Source: Colwellia psychrerythraea 34H
GTDB lineage: Bacteria; Pseudomonadota; Gammaproteobacteria; Enterobacterales; Alteromonadaceae
Assembly (NCBI RefSeq): GCF_000012325.1
Contig: NC_003910.7
Location: 4,278,001-4,342,000, forward strand
Direction: 5' to 3'
DNA: 64,000 nt
The number at the start of each line of letters is the position of its first letter. The first letter of the stretch is position 1. The notes beneath the pieces are model-generated. The model made no database searches. It was given only the letters and a program-made list of their open reading frames with translations, and was not told where the DNA came from. Position numbers and translations under genes: made by a program. Positions 9,167-17,465 of the stretch are shown in pieces.

Positions 9167-9279
9167 TGTTATTCCGCTCTCTTTTAGTGATGGTTCACAC
9201 TTTTATTTGCTCTCCTATCTAACATAAGCAGTTGGGCGCTTTTTTTTGCCTAAAATTCAGCACACCTAAATAACAGTAA
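9167..9279 (+). repeat. Short unit B3 (promoterless)
   Basis: Carries TGTTATTCCGCTCTC and GTTGGGCGC-T8, but TTTGCTCTCC replaces the GCGCCC arm, so the stem is weakened. No GAACT-N16-TCTTA element. Confidence 0.6.
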
Positions 9280-9375
9280 TGTGTTAGTTAAAGATTAAGC
9301 TGTACAATATTAGTAAGAACAAGAATTAATATCAAAATAATTTGAACTAAACAACATAACAACACTCTTACTTAA

Positions 9376-9451
9376 TAGTTATGTTATTCCCTTAGTGTTT
9401 CATGTTTTATGCGCCCTCCTGTCTTTAATAAGCAGTTGGGCGCTTTTTTTT
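9376..9451 (+). ncRNA. Candidate sRNA A4
   Basis: GAACTA (9344-9349), 16 bp, TCTTA (9366-9370), then the GCGCCC/GGGCGC hairpin and eight T ending at 9451. The promoter-distal flank differs from A2/A3 and matches A5 (AAGATTAAGCT). The 16-bp spacer has different sequence from A2/A3 but the same length. Confidence 0.65.
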
Positions 9452-9483
9452 GCCTAAAATTCAGTACGTCAAAATAACAATAA

Positions 9484-9588
9484 TGTTATTCCGCTCTCTT
9501 TTAGTGATGGTTCATTTTTTTATGCGTTCTCTGTTTTTAGAGGGTTCCCTTTTATCGCCTAAAATTCTGCACTCCTAAATAACAGCAA
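9484..9588 (+). repeat. Short unit B4 (promoterless)
   Basis: Like B2: TTTTTATGCG arm, then GTTTTTAGAGGGTTCCC in place of the GGGCGC-T8 arm. No promoter-like element. Confidence 0.6.
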
Positions 9589-9685
9589 TGTGTTAGTTAA
9601 AGATTAAGCTATACAATATTAGTAAGAACAAGGATTAATATGAAAATTAATTTGAACTAAGTAACAAAACAGCACTCTTACTTAA

Positions 9686-9762
9686 CAGTTATGTTATTCC
9701 CTTAGTTATTAGTAATGTTTCATGTTTTATGCGCTCACTATTTTTAGTTGGCGCTTTTTTTT
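9686..9762 (+). ncRNA. Candidate sRNA A5
   Basis: GAACTA (9654-9659), 16 bp, TCTTA (9676-9680). The body has a short insertion (TATTAGTAATG) relative to A2, and the stem is reduced to GCGC/GCGC followed by eight T ending at 9762. Confidence 0.6.
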
Positions 9763-9971
9763 GCTTAAAATAAATGAATCAATAGCTAACTGTTTTAACT
9801 AACCGATGACACGAATGAAAAAATAGTTATTTATTAGCTGTATATAAAATGAATTTTAAGAAAAATGCTGATTAGCTATTCAATATGAATGGATTTTTTG
9901 GCAAGAAATATATGGCAATGAAAATATTTTAAATAAAATGAACTTATCACTAATTTCGTCCTCTTATTTAA

Positions 9972-10057
9972 TGAAACATTCCTCCCTGGATTGCTTTCAT
10001 TTGATTTAAGTTTTGTTTGCTTAAATAACCGGCGCGTCACCTTGACGCGCTTTTTTT
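9972..10057 (+). ncRNA. Diverged sixth sRNA candidate (A6) at the MicA position next to gshA
   Basis: GAACTT (9940-9945), 16 bp, TCTTA (9962-9966): the same element and spacing as in A1-A5, although the rest of the sequence is unrelated apart from TTATTTAA. The body can form a hairpin (ATGAAA...TTTCAT) exposing ATTCCTCCCTGGATT, then ends in GCGCGTC-ACCTT-GACGCGC and seven T (10032-10057). It opposes gshA, whose stop is 66 bp away. In E. coli the sigma-E dependent sRNA MicA lies in this position between gshA and luxS. The relationship is inferred from position, promoter type and general layout. Confidence 0.65.
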
Positions 10058-10122
10058 ATAGCTATTATTCTGTTTTTACTACTTTTCTATCAATAATTGA
10101 ACCAATCAAACTCCAGTCTGTT

Positions 10123-11712
10123 TTATGCGAAATAATCTGATAAAAAGTCATCAAAATTTAGTTCGTCACCTGCTTCAATATCTGCTTGAGCTTTATGAGA
10201 GTCAGGAACGCTTGCATCAAAAAATGCTTGATCATAGGATTGATAATCACGCACTTTAGCTTCTCGTTGATATTCAATCGCTTTATCTAAAGCAAATTGC
10301 GATAAAGATTGCTCTTGAATAATCGATAACAACTGTGCGGAAGGTGTTAAGCTTGAATCATTAATTTTAGCTTGTTCACGAACAATAGCTTCACTGTATT
10401 TACTGGTTTGGTATGATTTATCTAACAGTTGTGCAACTTGCTTCATCTGCTCGAATAATTCATTGCCCCACTCAGGAACCGATTTAAGCGTAACTTCACC
10501 ACTACAATTAGCATCGCTAAGTAATAATTCAGGATCTCGACCACGAAGAACCACTGCATTCATGTTATCTTCATGAAATTTCTGGCGTGTACAATCAAAC
10601 TCTTTATTATCAATAAAAGCACAATAAGTTATAAATATATCTAAAAAGTGAACCTGCTCAAGGCTAATGCCTGTATCTGAAAAAGGATTTACATCAAGCG
10701 CCCTCACTTCAATATATTCAACACCACGCTCTCCTAGAGCATCTGAGGGTTTTTCACCTGCTTTAGCAACTCGTTTAGGGCGAATAGGTGCGTACAGCTC
10801 ATTTTCAATTTGTAGTACGTTATCGTTAAGCTGTTGGTATTGACCATCAACTTTTACACCAAGGCTGGCAAAGTCGTTAGATTTAAGTTTTATAGCCTGT
10901 TGAACACCATCAACATAATCAGCTAAATTATTATAACAAATTTTCAGTGCTGACTGCTCAGAGCTGGTATAACCTAAGTCACTCATACGCAACGAGGTGG
11001 CATGTTCGAGGTAAAGCGCGCCAAATGGAGATTTCTTAAAAGGCAATTTATGTTCTTTACCTTGTAAAAATGATCCACAGATTGCTGGAGAGCTTCCGTA
11101 TAAGTAAGGGATTAACCAACAGAATCGTTTGTAATTTCTTAAGATAGAAAAGTAGCGTTCAGAAATAAAATCATTAATAGGTAATGACTTTTCACCGGAT
11201 GACTGATGCAAATCTTGCTGCACTTGCCAGAAGTCTTGAGAGAATGAAAAGTTAAAATGTATGCCTGAAATAACTTGCATCATTGAGCCGTAGCGATTTT
11301 TCAAACCTTGACGATAAACTGTCTTCATGGTGCCGATATTTGAACTGCCGTATTGCGCTAAGGGTATTTTTTCAGCATCATCAACAAAGCAAGGCATGCT
11401 CATTGGCCACAATAATTCACCTTCAATGTTATCAAAGGTATATTTTTGAATATCTTGAAGTTGTGCAATGGTTTGCTCTGGAGAAAAACTAACCGGAGTA
11501 ATGAATTCAAGCAGGGTTTCCGAGTAATCAGTAGTTATCTGTCCATGCGTGAGCGCGGAACCAAGTTGATGATAATGACCATGCTCCGATAGCTTACCCT
11601 CTGGTAATATTCTCAAGGCTTCTCGCTCTATACCGCGTCCAATACCGGCAACGGCAGCCAAGTTTTTATTTTGGCTAAAAGCGCCAATATAATCAGTTAA
11701 TGATAGTGTCAA
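10123..11712 (-). CDS. gshA: Glutamate-cysteine ligase
   Basis: 529 aa. It catalyses the first step of glutathione synthesis, ATP-dependent ligation of glutamate and cysteine. It is of the gammaproteobacterial GshA type: GIGRGIEREALRILPEGKLS at the N-terminus, TDYSETLLEFITP, GIHFNFSFSQDFW, and RGVEYIEVRALDVNPF. The start is TTG (11710-11712), preceded by AGGA at a suitable distance; the frame begins MTLSLTDYIGAFSQNKNL. Length agrees with the family (about 520). It is transcribed alone, towards the sRNA region. Confidence 0.97.
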   Translation of the reverse strand: MTLSLTDYIGAFSQNKNLAAVAGIGRGIEREALRILPEGKLSEHGHYHQLGSALTHGQITTDYSETLLEFITPVSFSPEQTIAQLQDIQKYTFDNIEGELLWPMSMPCFVDDAEKIPLAQYGSSNIGTMKTVYRQGLKNRYGSMMQVISGIHFNFSFSQDFWQVQQDLHQSSGEKSLPINDFISERYFSILRNYKRFCWLIPYLYGSSPAICGSFLQGKEHKLPFKKSPFGALYLEHATSLRMSDLGYTSSEQSALKICYNNLADYVDGVQQAIKLKSNDFASLGVKVDGQYQQLNDNVLQIENELYAPIRPKRVAKAGEKPSDALGERGVEYIEVRALDVNPFSDTGISLEQVHFLDIFITYCAFIDNKEFDCTRQKFHEDNMNAVVLRGRDPELLLSDANCSGEVTLKSVPEWGNELFEQMKQVAQLLDKSYQTSKYSEAIVREQAKINDSSLTPSAQLLSIIQEQSLSQFALDKAIEYQREAKVRDYQSYDQAFFDASVPDSHKAQADIEAGDELNFDDFLSDYFA

Positions 11713-11792
11713 AATAATTCCTATATATACTAATCAGCCTAACTATTATCTCAGTTTAGCTTAGTTTGATTTAGTATTTAGCGAGAAAAGGG

Positions 11793-11832
11793 TAAAAAGC
11801 CTCCCCTTATAGATATTCATATAAATAAGGGG
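11793..11832 (-). terminator. Terminator after the M16 peptidase gene
   Basis: Perfect 8-bp stem CCCCTTAT/ATAAGGGG (11803-11810 and 11825-11832), followed on the minus strand by GGCTTTTTACC. It lies about 48 bp past the stop of the M16 gene. Confidence 0.7.
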
Positions 11833-11879
11833 TCTGTTGGTATTTTTCAATACTTAACTATTTTTAATTGCCAAATAGT

Positions 11880-14759
11880 TTATTTAGCTAGTTCAAGATC
11901 AACTACTTCGATATCAAGCTTTTGAAGTTGTGGCCTAACTACTTGACCGTCTCCTACAACAATCCATTGCATAGGTTTTGATAATTCTTGTGCCGCTATA
12001 GCGTTTAACTGCTCAATACTTATGCTGTTAATTATACTGCTTTGTTCTTCACCATAATTAACAGGCAGATTGAACTGTAACAATTGTCTTAAGAAACCAC
12101 TTTTTTGGCCCGGCGTTTCAAAGCTTAATGCTTCATTTTGCGAAATGGCTTGGCGCATAAAAGTAACTTCACTTTCTGTTAAGCCATGTTGTTGGTAATT
12201 TTTCAATTCCTGTTCAATTTCAACCATAGCATCATAAGTATGCTCTTTTTTAACACTGGCACCTGCACTAAAACGACCTAAAGTTTTACCCGCAGAAAAG
12301 TAGCTTGATGCGCCATAGGTATAACCTTTATCTTCACGTAAATTCAAATTAATACGGCTATTGAACGCACTACCTAGTGGGTAATTCATTAACGTCGCTT
12401 TAAAGTGTTCACCCGTTGCATCATAAGTCATCGCTCTACGTGATAGCTTTATCACCGATTGGCTGGCATTAGGTAAATCAACAAAATACAGCTTGTTAGG
12501 TGTTACCTCAGGGAAGTTATAATCGCCACTAATCGTATAATCTTTACCTTGCCAAGTGCTTAATGAAGCAAGTTTTATTAATAATTCAGCTTTATCGATG
12601 TCTCCAACCACCACTAAACTTGCTTTAGCTGGCGAAAAGTATGTTTGATAAAAACCTTTAATATCATCTAGCGTTATCGCAGATACAGTAGCAATAGTAC
12701 CGCTATCAGCTAAACCAAAACGATTATCTTTGCCGTAAGTCACTTGCTTTAAAGCATTGTTAGCTAACGATCGAGCATCTTTATTACCTTGCTCTAATCC
12801 TTGAATCAGTTGATTTTTAACACGATTAAAATCATCTTGTGCAAATTCAGGTTTAAACATCATCTCGTTCATTAACGCTAAGGTAGCATCGAAGTTTTTA
12901 ACTAAGCTATTAACTTTAATGTAAGTATTTCGCCCTGCTGCACCAATAGAAATATTACTGCCCAGTTTAGCTAATTCATTCGATAACTCTTCTTTGCTGT
13001 GAACAGTGGTGCCTTCATTCATCAAACTCGCTGTTAAACTTGCTAAACCCGCTTTTTCCACAGAATCAAGCAATACACCACCATCAAGACTTAGTAGCAA
13101 ACTAATAGTCGGTGTTTCACTATTTTTAGTCGCAATAATTTCAATGCCATTTTCAAAAGTTTCACGCCATAGAGTTGGTACTGTAATTTGTGGATTAGCA
13201 GGAGAGCTCGGCATCACGCTGCGATCAAAATCACTAGCATTCTTCATAATAGGCGTATCAAGTTGTGCTAGTTTCGCAGGATTACTTACGTCCGGTAAAA
13301 CAAAATCATTTGCTTTGGCAACTAACGCTTCTTGACCTTCAGGAACTATCGATAATATTGCTGCGCCTTTACCTTGAATATATTTTTTGAATACACGCAT
13401 AACGTCAACTTTGGTCACTTTATTATAACGAGCAACTTGTTGCTCCGTATAATTTGCATCCCCTAACATGGTTTGATAATGCGCTAAATTAGAGACCTTG
13501 CCTGAGACACTTTGCAGTCCATATATAGTACCCGTTTCGATACCGACTTTAGTCTTCAATAAATCATCGGCATTAACACCGCGCTCTTCAAACTCAACTA
13601 AAGTATCATTAATCACTTGTTCAATTTTTGCTAATGATAAACCTTGCTGTGGGTTTGGCAGCGCATAGAAGCTCATTTGACAAGCAAGTTCACGACAAGG
13701 ATGGCTTGCACCAGCTTGCACAGCAATACCTGATTTAACGAGATTTTTATAAAGTAATGAAGTTGGACCACTACCTAAAATATTAGCAAGTACATCTAAA
13801 GCTGGCTCATCTTCGTGCATGCCATAAACAGTAGGGAAGCTAATGTAAAGTAAAGGTAAAGATACATTGTCGCTAAATGAATAATAACGGTTCTCGCTTA
13901 ATGTCACTGACGATTTAGCGATATTATTTACCGCAGGTCCCGCATTTAAACTACCAAAATACTTATTTACCCAAGCCAGCGTTTGCGCTTCATCGATATC
14001 ACCACCAATAGTGATTACCGCATTATTTGGACCGTACCAACGAGAGAAGAACTCTTTTAAATCAGTTACCGTACCACGGTCTAGATCTGACATGTAGCCA
14101 ATAACTGGCCATGAATATGGATGTTCACGTGGGAAAATCATTTGATTAACAGTTTCATTTAATCGGCCATAAGGGCGATTATCAACATTCTGCCCACGCT
14201 CATTTTTTACCGTCGCACGTTGTATTTCAAACTTTTCTGGAGTGATAGCTTCGAGTAAAAAACCCATGCGGTCAGACTCAAGCCATAACATTTTTTCTAA
14301 CTGGTTTTTCGGTACTGTTTCAAAGTAGTTAGTGCGATCTGAGTTAGTGGTGCCATTGAGGTCACCACCACTTTGTGTCACGACTTTAAAGTGTTGTTCA
14401 TCAGCCACATTTTGTGAGCCTTGAAACATCATATGTTCAAAGAAGTGCGCAAAACCAGACTTCCCTAATTGTTCACGAGCGGAGCCAACATGATAGGTAA
14501 CATCAACATGCACCAAGGGATCTGAATTATCTTGATGCAAAATAACTGTTAAGCCATTAGCTAATTTATACTTTTTAAAAGGAATATTCAGAGTATCTTG
14601 CTGAGCGGTAACCGTTTCAACCAAACTCACGCCTGTGGGTAAGGTTATAGTTTCTTGGCTACTACAGGCAAATAATAATGCTGTACTAGCAGCTATTGCC
14701 GTGATTCTAAATTTATTGATTATTTGTGCCGGAAAGCGGATTTGAGGAGATTGTCGCAA
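11880..14759 (-). CDS. M16 family zinc metallopeptidase, lipoprotein
   Basis: About 959 aa. Two pitrilysin-type halves are visible. The N-terminal half has the inverted zinc motif in GFAHFFEHMMFQGS, and the second half (from about residue 520) lacks it, as is usual for the inactive half. The open frame extends to 14906, but this would overlap the divergent pseudouridine synthase and prefix a non-signal sequence. I chose TTG at 14759, which follows AGGA with a 7-nt gap. From there the N-terminus has a basic region and then ITAIAASTALLFAC-SSQ, a lipoprotein signal. It probably degrades peptides in the periplasm. Substrate unknown. Confidence 0.9.
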   Translation of the reverse strand: MRQSPQIRFPAQIINKFRITAIAASTALLFACSSQETITLPTGVSLVETVTAQQDTLNIPFKKYKLANGLTVILHQDNSDPLVHVDVTYHVGSAREQLGKSGFAHFFEHMMFQGSQNVADEQHFKVVTQSGGDLNGTTNSDRTNYFETVPKNQLEKMLWLESDRMGFLLEAITPEKFEIQRATVKNERGQNVDNRPYGRLNETVNQMIFPREHPYSWPVIGYMSDLDRGTVTDLKEFFSRWYGPNNAVITIGGDIDEAQTLAWVNKYFGSLNAGPAVNNIAKSSVTLSENRYYSFSDNVSLPLLYISFPTVYGMHEDEPALDVLANILGSGPTSLLYKNLVKSGIAVQAGASHPCRELACQMSFYALPNPQQGLSLAKIEQVINDTLVEFEERGVNADDLLKTKVGIETGTIYGLQSVSGKVSNLAHYQTMLGDANYTEQQVARYNKVTKVDVMRVFKKYIQGKGAAILSIVPEGQEALVAKANDFVLPDVSNPAKLAQLDTPIMKNASDFDRSVMPSSPANPQITVPTLWRETFENGIEIIATKNSETPTISLLLSLDGGVLLDSVEKAGLASLTASLMNEGTTVHSKEELSNELAKLGSNISIGAAGRNTYIKVNSLVKNFDATLALMNEMMFKPEFAQDDFNRVKNQLIQGLEQGNKDARSLANNALKQVTYGKDNRFGLADSGTIATVSAITLDDIKGFYQTYFSPAKASLVVVGDIDKAELLIKLASLSTWQGKDYTISGDYNFPEVTPNKLYFVDLPNASQSVIKLSRRAMTYDATGEHFKATLMNYPLGSAFNSRINLNLREDKGYTYGASSYFSAGKTLGRFSAGASVKKEHTYDAMVEIEQELKNYQQHGLTESEVTFMRQAISQNEALSFETPGQKSGFLRQLLQFNLPVNYGEEQSSIINSISIEQLNAIAAQELSKPMQWIVVGDGQVVRPQLQKLDIEVVDLELAK

Positions 14760-14837
14760 AATAACATCCTGTAAAAAGAGTAAAAATGAATAGTTTGAAT
14801 TATCATAACAAACATAGAGACTACTCGGTAAATTTAA

Positions 14838-15530
14838 ATGTATAAAACTATTGCAGAACATCATGATTTTATTGTTGTTGATAAAGAAGCAGGTGTAAAT
14901 TTTCATGACGAAGGTGACATAGGCTCAGGACTGTTTTCTCTGGTGAAAAAACAGTTACAAAGCCAAAATAACAATACTGAATTATACCCAGTACATAGAT
15001 TAGATAAGATGACCTCAGGTTTAGTTGTTTTTGCCAAAACTTTAGCTTGCGCGCAGATCTTTGGTCAACTATTTAACGATCACGACATAGAAAAGTATTA
15101 CTTGGCTATTGGTGATAAAAAGCCAATTAAAAAACAAGGTTTAATTAAAGGTGACATGGCGAAAAGCCGACGTGGTATGTTCAAGTTATTACGGTCGATG
15201 GAAAATCCTGCTGTTACGCAGTTTTTTTCATTTAGCATACCTAACAAACAGCGCTTATACCTGCTTAAACCACATTCAGGTAAAACCCATCAATTGCGTG
15301 TTGCTTTAGCAAGTATTGGTGCCCCTATTGTTGGTGATCCACTTTATTACACAACATCGCAGGCAGACAGAGGTTACTTACATGCTTTTGTCCTAAGATT
15401 TAACTATTTAGGGGAAAGCTTCGAGTTTATTTCTCTACCTACTATGGGTGAACTCTATTTAAATACTGAAGTGATTGAGCAATTATCGGCAATAAAAAAA
15501 CCTTGGCAGTTAAACTGGCCAAGGCTTTAA
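14838..15530 (+). CDS. RluA-type pseudouridine synthase (TIGR01621-like)
   Basis: 230 aa. It isomerises uridine in RNA. The RluA motif HRLDKMTSGLVVFAKT holds the catalytic aspartate (residue about 58), and KPHSGKTHQLRVALASIGAPIVGDPLYY is the conserved C-terminal block. There is no S4 domain, and the protein is shorter than RluA, C or D. It resembles the small TIGR01621 group. The target RNA is not deducible. It diverges from the M16 gene across about 78 bp. The 3' end (PWQLNWPRL) is encoded by an inverted repeat CCTTGGC/GCCAAGG that may help termination. Confidence 0.88.
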   Translation: MYKTIAEHHDFIVVDKEAGVNFHDEGDIGSGLFSLVKKQLQSQNNNTELYPVHRLDKMTSGLVVFAKTLACAQIFGQLFNDHDIEKYYLAIGDKKPIKKQGLIKGDMAKSRRGMFKLLRSMENPAVTQFFSFSIPNKQRLYLLKPHSGKTHQLRVALASIGAPIVGDPLYYTTSQADRGYLHAFVLRFNYLGESFEFISLPTMGELYLNTEVIEQLSAIKKPWQLNWPRL

Positions 15531-15667
15531 TTCGATTATTAATTACTAATAATTCAGTGTTCTGATTTGTTTACAGTGAATGCAAAAAAACTAAACCTAT
15601 GGCTGTTGGACACACAAATTAACCGTAAATAACAAAGTACCAAGGCCTTGGCCTTATTAGTAGTTAC

Positions 15668-17014
15668 CTATAATGAATGCCAGAAAACTAAACCAATGGC
15701 TGTTGGACAAACAAATTTAGTATACCAAGGCCAAATTTTCCAAAATAGGCTATGTTCTACATGTTCATTGCCTTGTTTAATTTCCGACAAAATATCACTT
15801 CTATGCCATATCCAACCAGCAAATACACAACACAACATAGCAATAATTGGCTGGCCATATTGTGTTGATAAAGTAGCAACGAAGTCTAACATCCACTCTA
15901 AATTGATAACGATAAGAATACTCAGTACTAGAATACCTAAACCAATAAAGGTTGTTGCTTTTTCACGTGGCGTATCGTGACGCTCCACCACATAAGACAC
16001 AGGACCTTCAAGCATCGATATACTTGAGGTGAGCGCCGCTATTGACATTAACACGAAGAAACCAAAAGCAACGAAAAGACCAACATCCCCCATACCAGTA
16101 AACAGTGCAGGCAATACAGTAAATACCAAATTTGAACCTGATATGAGGCTGCCATCTTCTGCGAATATAGCTACACCTTGTGCTTGAGCAACATACATAG
16201 CAGGAATAATTAATAAACCGGCTAAAAAGGCGATAGAAACATCTATTAACGTTACTTGTGCACCAAGCGTTACTAAATTCTCTTTTTTAGCAATATAAGA
16301 GCCATAAATGATCATTACACTAGTACCCAATGACAAAGAGAAAAACGCTTGTCCTAAAGCACTTATTAAAAGGTCGGGTTCAAATACACGAGAAATGTCA
16401 GGATTTAAATAAGCATTGAAACCTTCTCTTGCCCCATCAAGCGTAAAGACGTAGATAATTAATAAGATCAATAAACCGATTAACATAGGCATTAGGCGTT
16501 TTGACCATTTTTCAATACCTTCTTCAACACCCCGACGAATGATAAAAATGGTTAGTCCCATAAAGAGCGCGGTGAAGAGTATATTGCGAATTAATGAGTG
16601 ATTTATCAGCCAGTCAGCTGCGCCCGTAAAACCACCTAATCTTGCTAAGGGCTCTATGGCATAAGACATCATCCAACCGGCGATGATGCTATAGAAACTT
16701 AAAATAAGTGCCGCACAAATAATACCGCCAAAGCCAACAACAAAACCAAAGCGCTTTTGCCAAGTATTACGTGCAATCTTTTGCATACTGCTAACGGCGT
16801 TTGCCTGACCATATCGACCAATTAACAGCTCTGCCATAAAAGCGGGGTAAGCTAAAGAGAACGCCAATACTAAATAGACGAGCACAAAAGCAGCACCACC
16901 GTTGCTCGCTGTTTGGGTTGGAAAACCCCAAATATTACCTAAGCCTACAGCGGAGCCTGCCGCCGCCATAATAAAACCGAAACGCGAACTAAAGCCGCCT
17001 CTTGAAACACCCAT
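15668..17014 (-). CDS. Sodium-dependent transporter, NSS (SNF) family
   Basis: 448 aa with about 11 hydrophobic segments. It starts MGVSRGGFSSRFGFIMAAAGSAVGLGNIW, the typical NSS N-terminus that includes the sodium and substrate site on TM1. PTQTASNGGAAFVLVYL and the TM6 region SLSLGTSVMIIYGSYI are also recognisable. The family imports amino acids with Na+; the substrate cannot be told from sequence. A second, decayed copy of the last 45 or so bases of the gene lies downstream at about 15575-15615. Confidence 0.92.
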   Translation of the reverse strand: MGVSRGGFSSRFGFIMAAAGSAVGLGNIWGFPTQTASNGGAAFVLVYLVLAFSLAYPAFMAELLIGRYGQANAVSSMQKIARNTWQKRFGFVVGFGGIICAALILSFYSIIAGWMMSYAIEPLARLGGFTGAADWLINHSLIRNILFTALFMGLTIFIIRRGVEEGIEKWSKRLMPMLIGLLILLIIYVFTLDGAREGFNAYLNPDISRVFEPDLLISALGQAFFSLSLGTSVMIIYGSYIAKKENLVTLGAQVTLIDVSIAFLAGLLIIPAMYVAQAQGVAIFAEDGSLISGSNLVFTVLPALFTGMGDVGLFVAFGFFVLMSIAALTSSISMLEGPVSYVVERHDTPREKATTFIGLGILVLSILIVINLEWMLDFVATLSTQYGQPIIAMLCCVFAGWIWHRSDILSEIKQGNEHVEHSLFWKIWPWYTKFVCPTAIGLVFWHSL

Positions 17015-17074
17015 TCATTTCCCCAAATTTCTTACGAACACTATTTGCTAACTATTTACCTTTGAGTAACGCTC

Positions 17075-17248
17075 TATACCCGCTCCACTTGAAGGTGCTC
17101 GTTTCAGGAAGTCTGAGCGATTCATAATTAAGACACATTTTTTTATTAAGGGTTATTACCTTAAAAAGAAATGTAACGCAGAGTATGATTTGCCTAAAGG
17201 CGTTTCTAATTCCAGCTGAATCATGCATCTTCAAGTGGAACGGGTATA
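17075..17248 (-). repeat. MITE-like element, copy R1 (internally deleted)
   Basis: 174 bp with 20-bp terminal inverted repeats: left TATACCCGCTCCACTTGAAG; the right end reads TATACCCGTTCCACTTGAAG on the other strand. The internal sequence (GAAACGCCTTTAGGCAAATC on the minus strand) matches R2 and R3 but lacks about 90 bp. It fills most of the gap between the sodium transporter gene and lysS. A small open frame across it is not a gene. Confidence 0.85.
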
Positions 17249-17364
17249 TATAATTTCCTCAAGGTTGTTTTTATTTTTATAATTGCTGTGTTTTTATAAT
17301 GACGAACTTCTATAAAAACACTAATCTACGCAATTACGATAAAGAAAAATAGAGTTATACATTA

Positions 17365-17415
17365 AAAAAAAAAAAAGCCCTGTGTATAGCTCTTTTTACA
17401 GACTTTACACAGGGC
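17365..17415 (-). terminator. Terminator after lysS
   Basis: GCCCTGTGTA (from 17377) pairs with TACACAGGGC (to 17415). On the minus strand the stem is followed by twelve T. Confidence 0.85.
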
Positions 17416-17465
17416 TAATATTTTTAACGCTCAAGCTTTACTAACAAAACAGAGCGTTATGATCC

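Larger units (their letters stand above)
8418..9770 (+). repeat. Tandem array of long (A) and short (B) repeat units, candidate sRNA gene array
   Basis: Order of units: A1 (8418-8551), B1 (8552-8654), B2 (8655-8758), A2 (8759-8962), A3 (8963-9166), B3 (9167-9279), A4 (9280-9483), B4 (9484-9588), A5 (9589-9770). A2 and A3 are 204-bp tandem copies that differ, as far as I can see, at one base. A units contain a conserved promoter-like element, a body and a hairpin plus T tract. B units match only the body and terminator part. No open reading frame of useful length runs through the array. Spacing is not CRISPR-like. Confidence 0.9.

Noticed and set aside
8418..9770. CRISPR array
   Set aside because: Units are 100-204 bp with internal terminators and no short repeat/unique spacer pattern; no cas genes nearby.
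14760..14906. N-terminal extension of the M16 peptidase
   Set aside because: It would overlap the divergent pseudouridine synthase and place a lipoprotein signal about 60 residues inside the protein.
17052..17234. 60-aa frame in the gap before lysS
   Set aside because: It lies in MITE-like copy R1 and has no ribosome site or conserved features.
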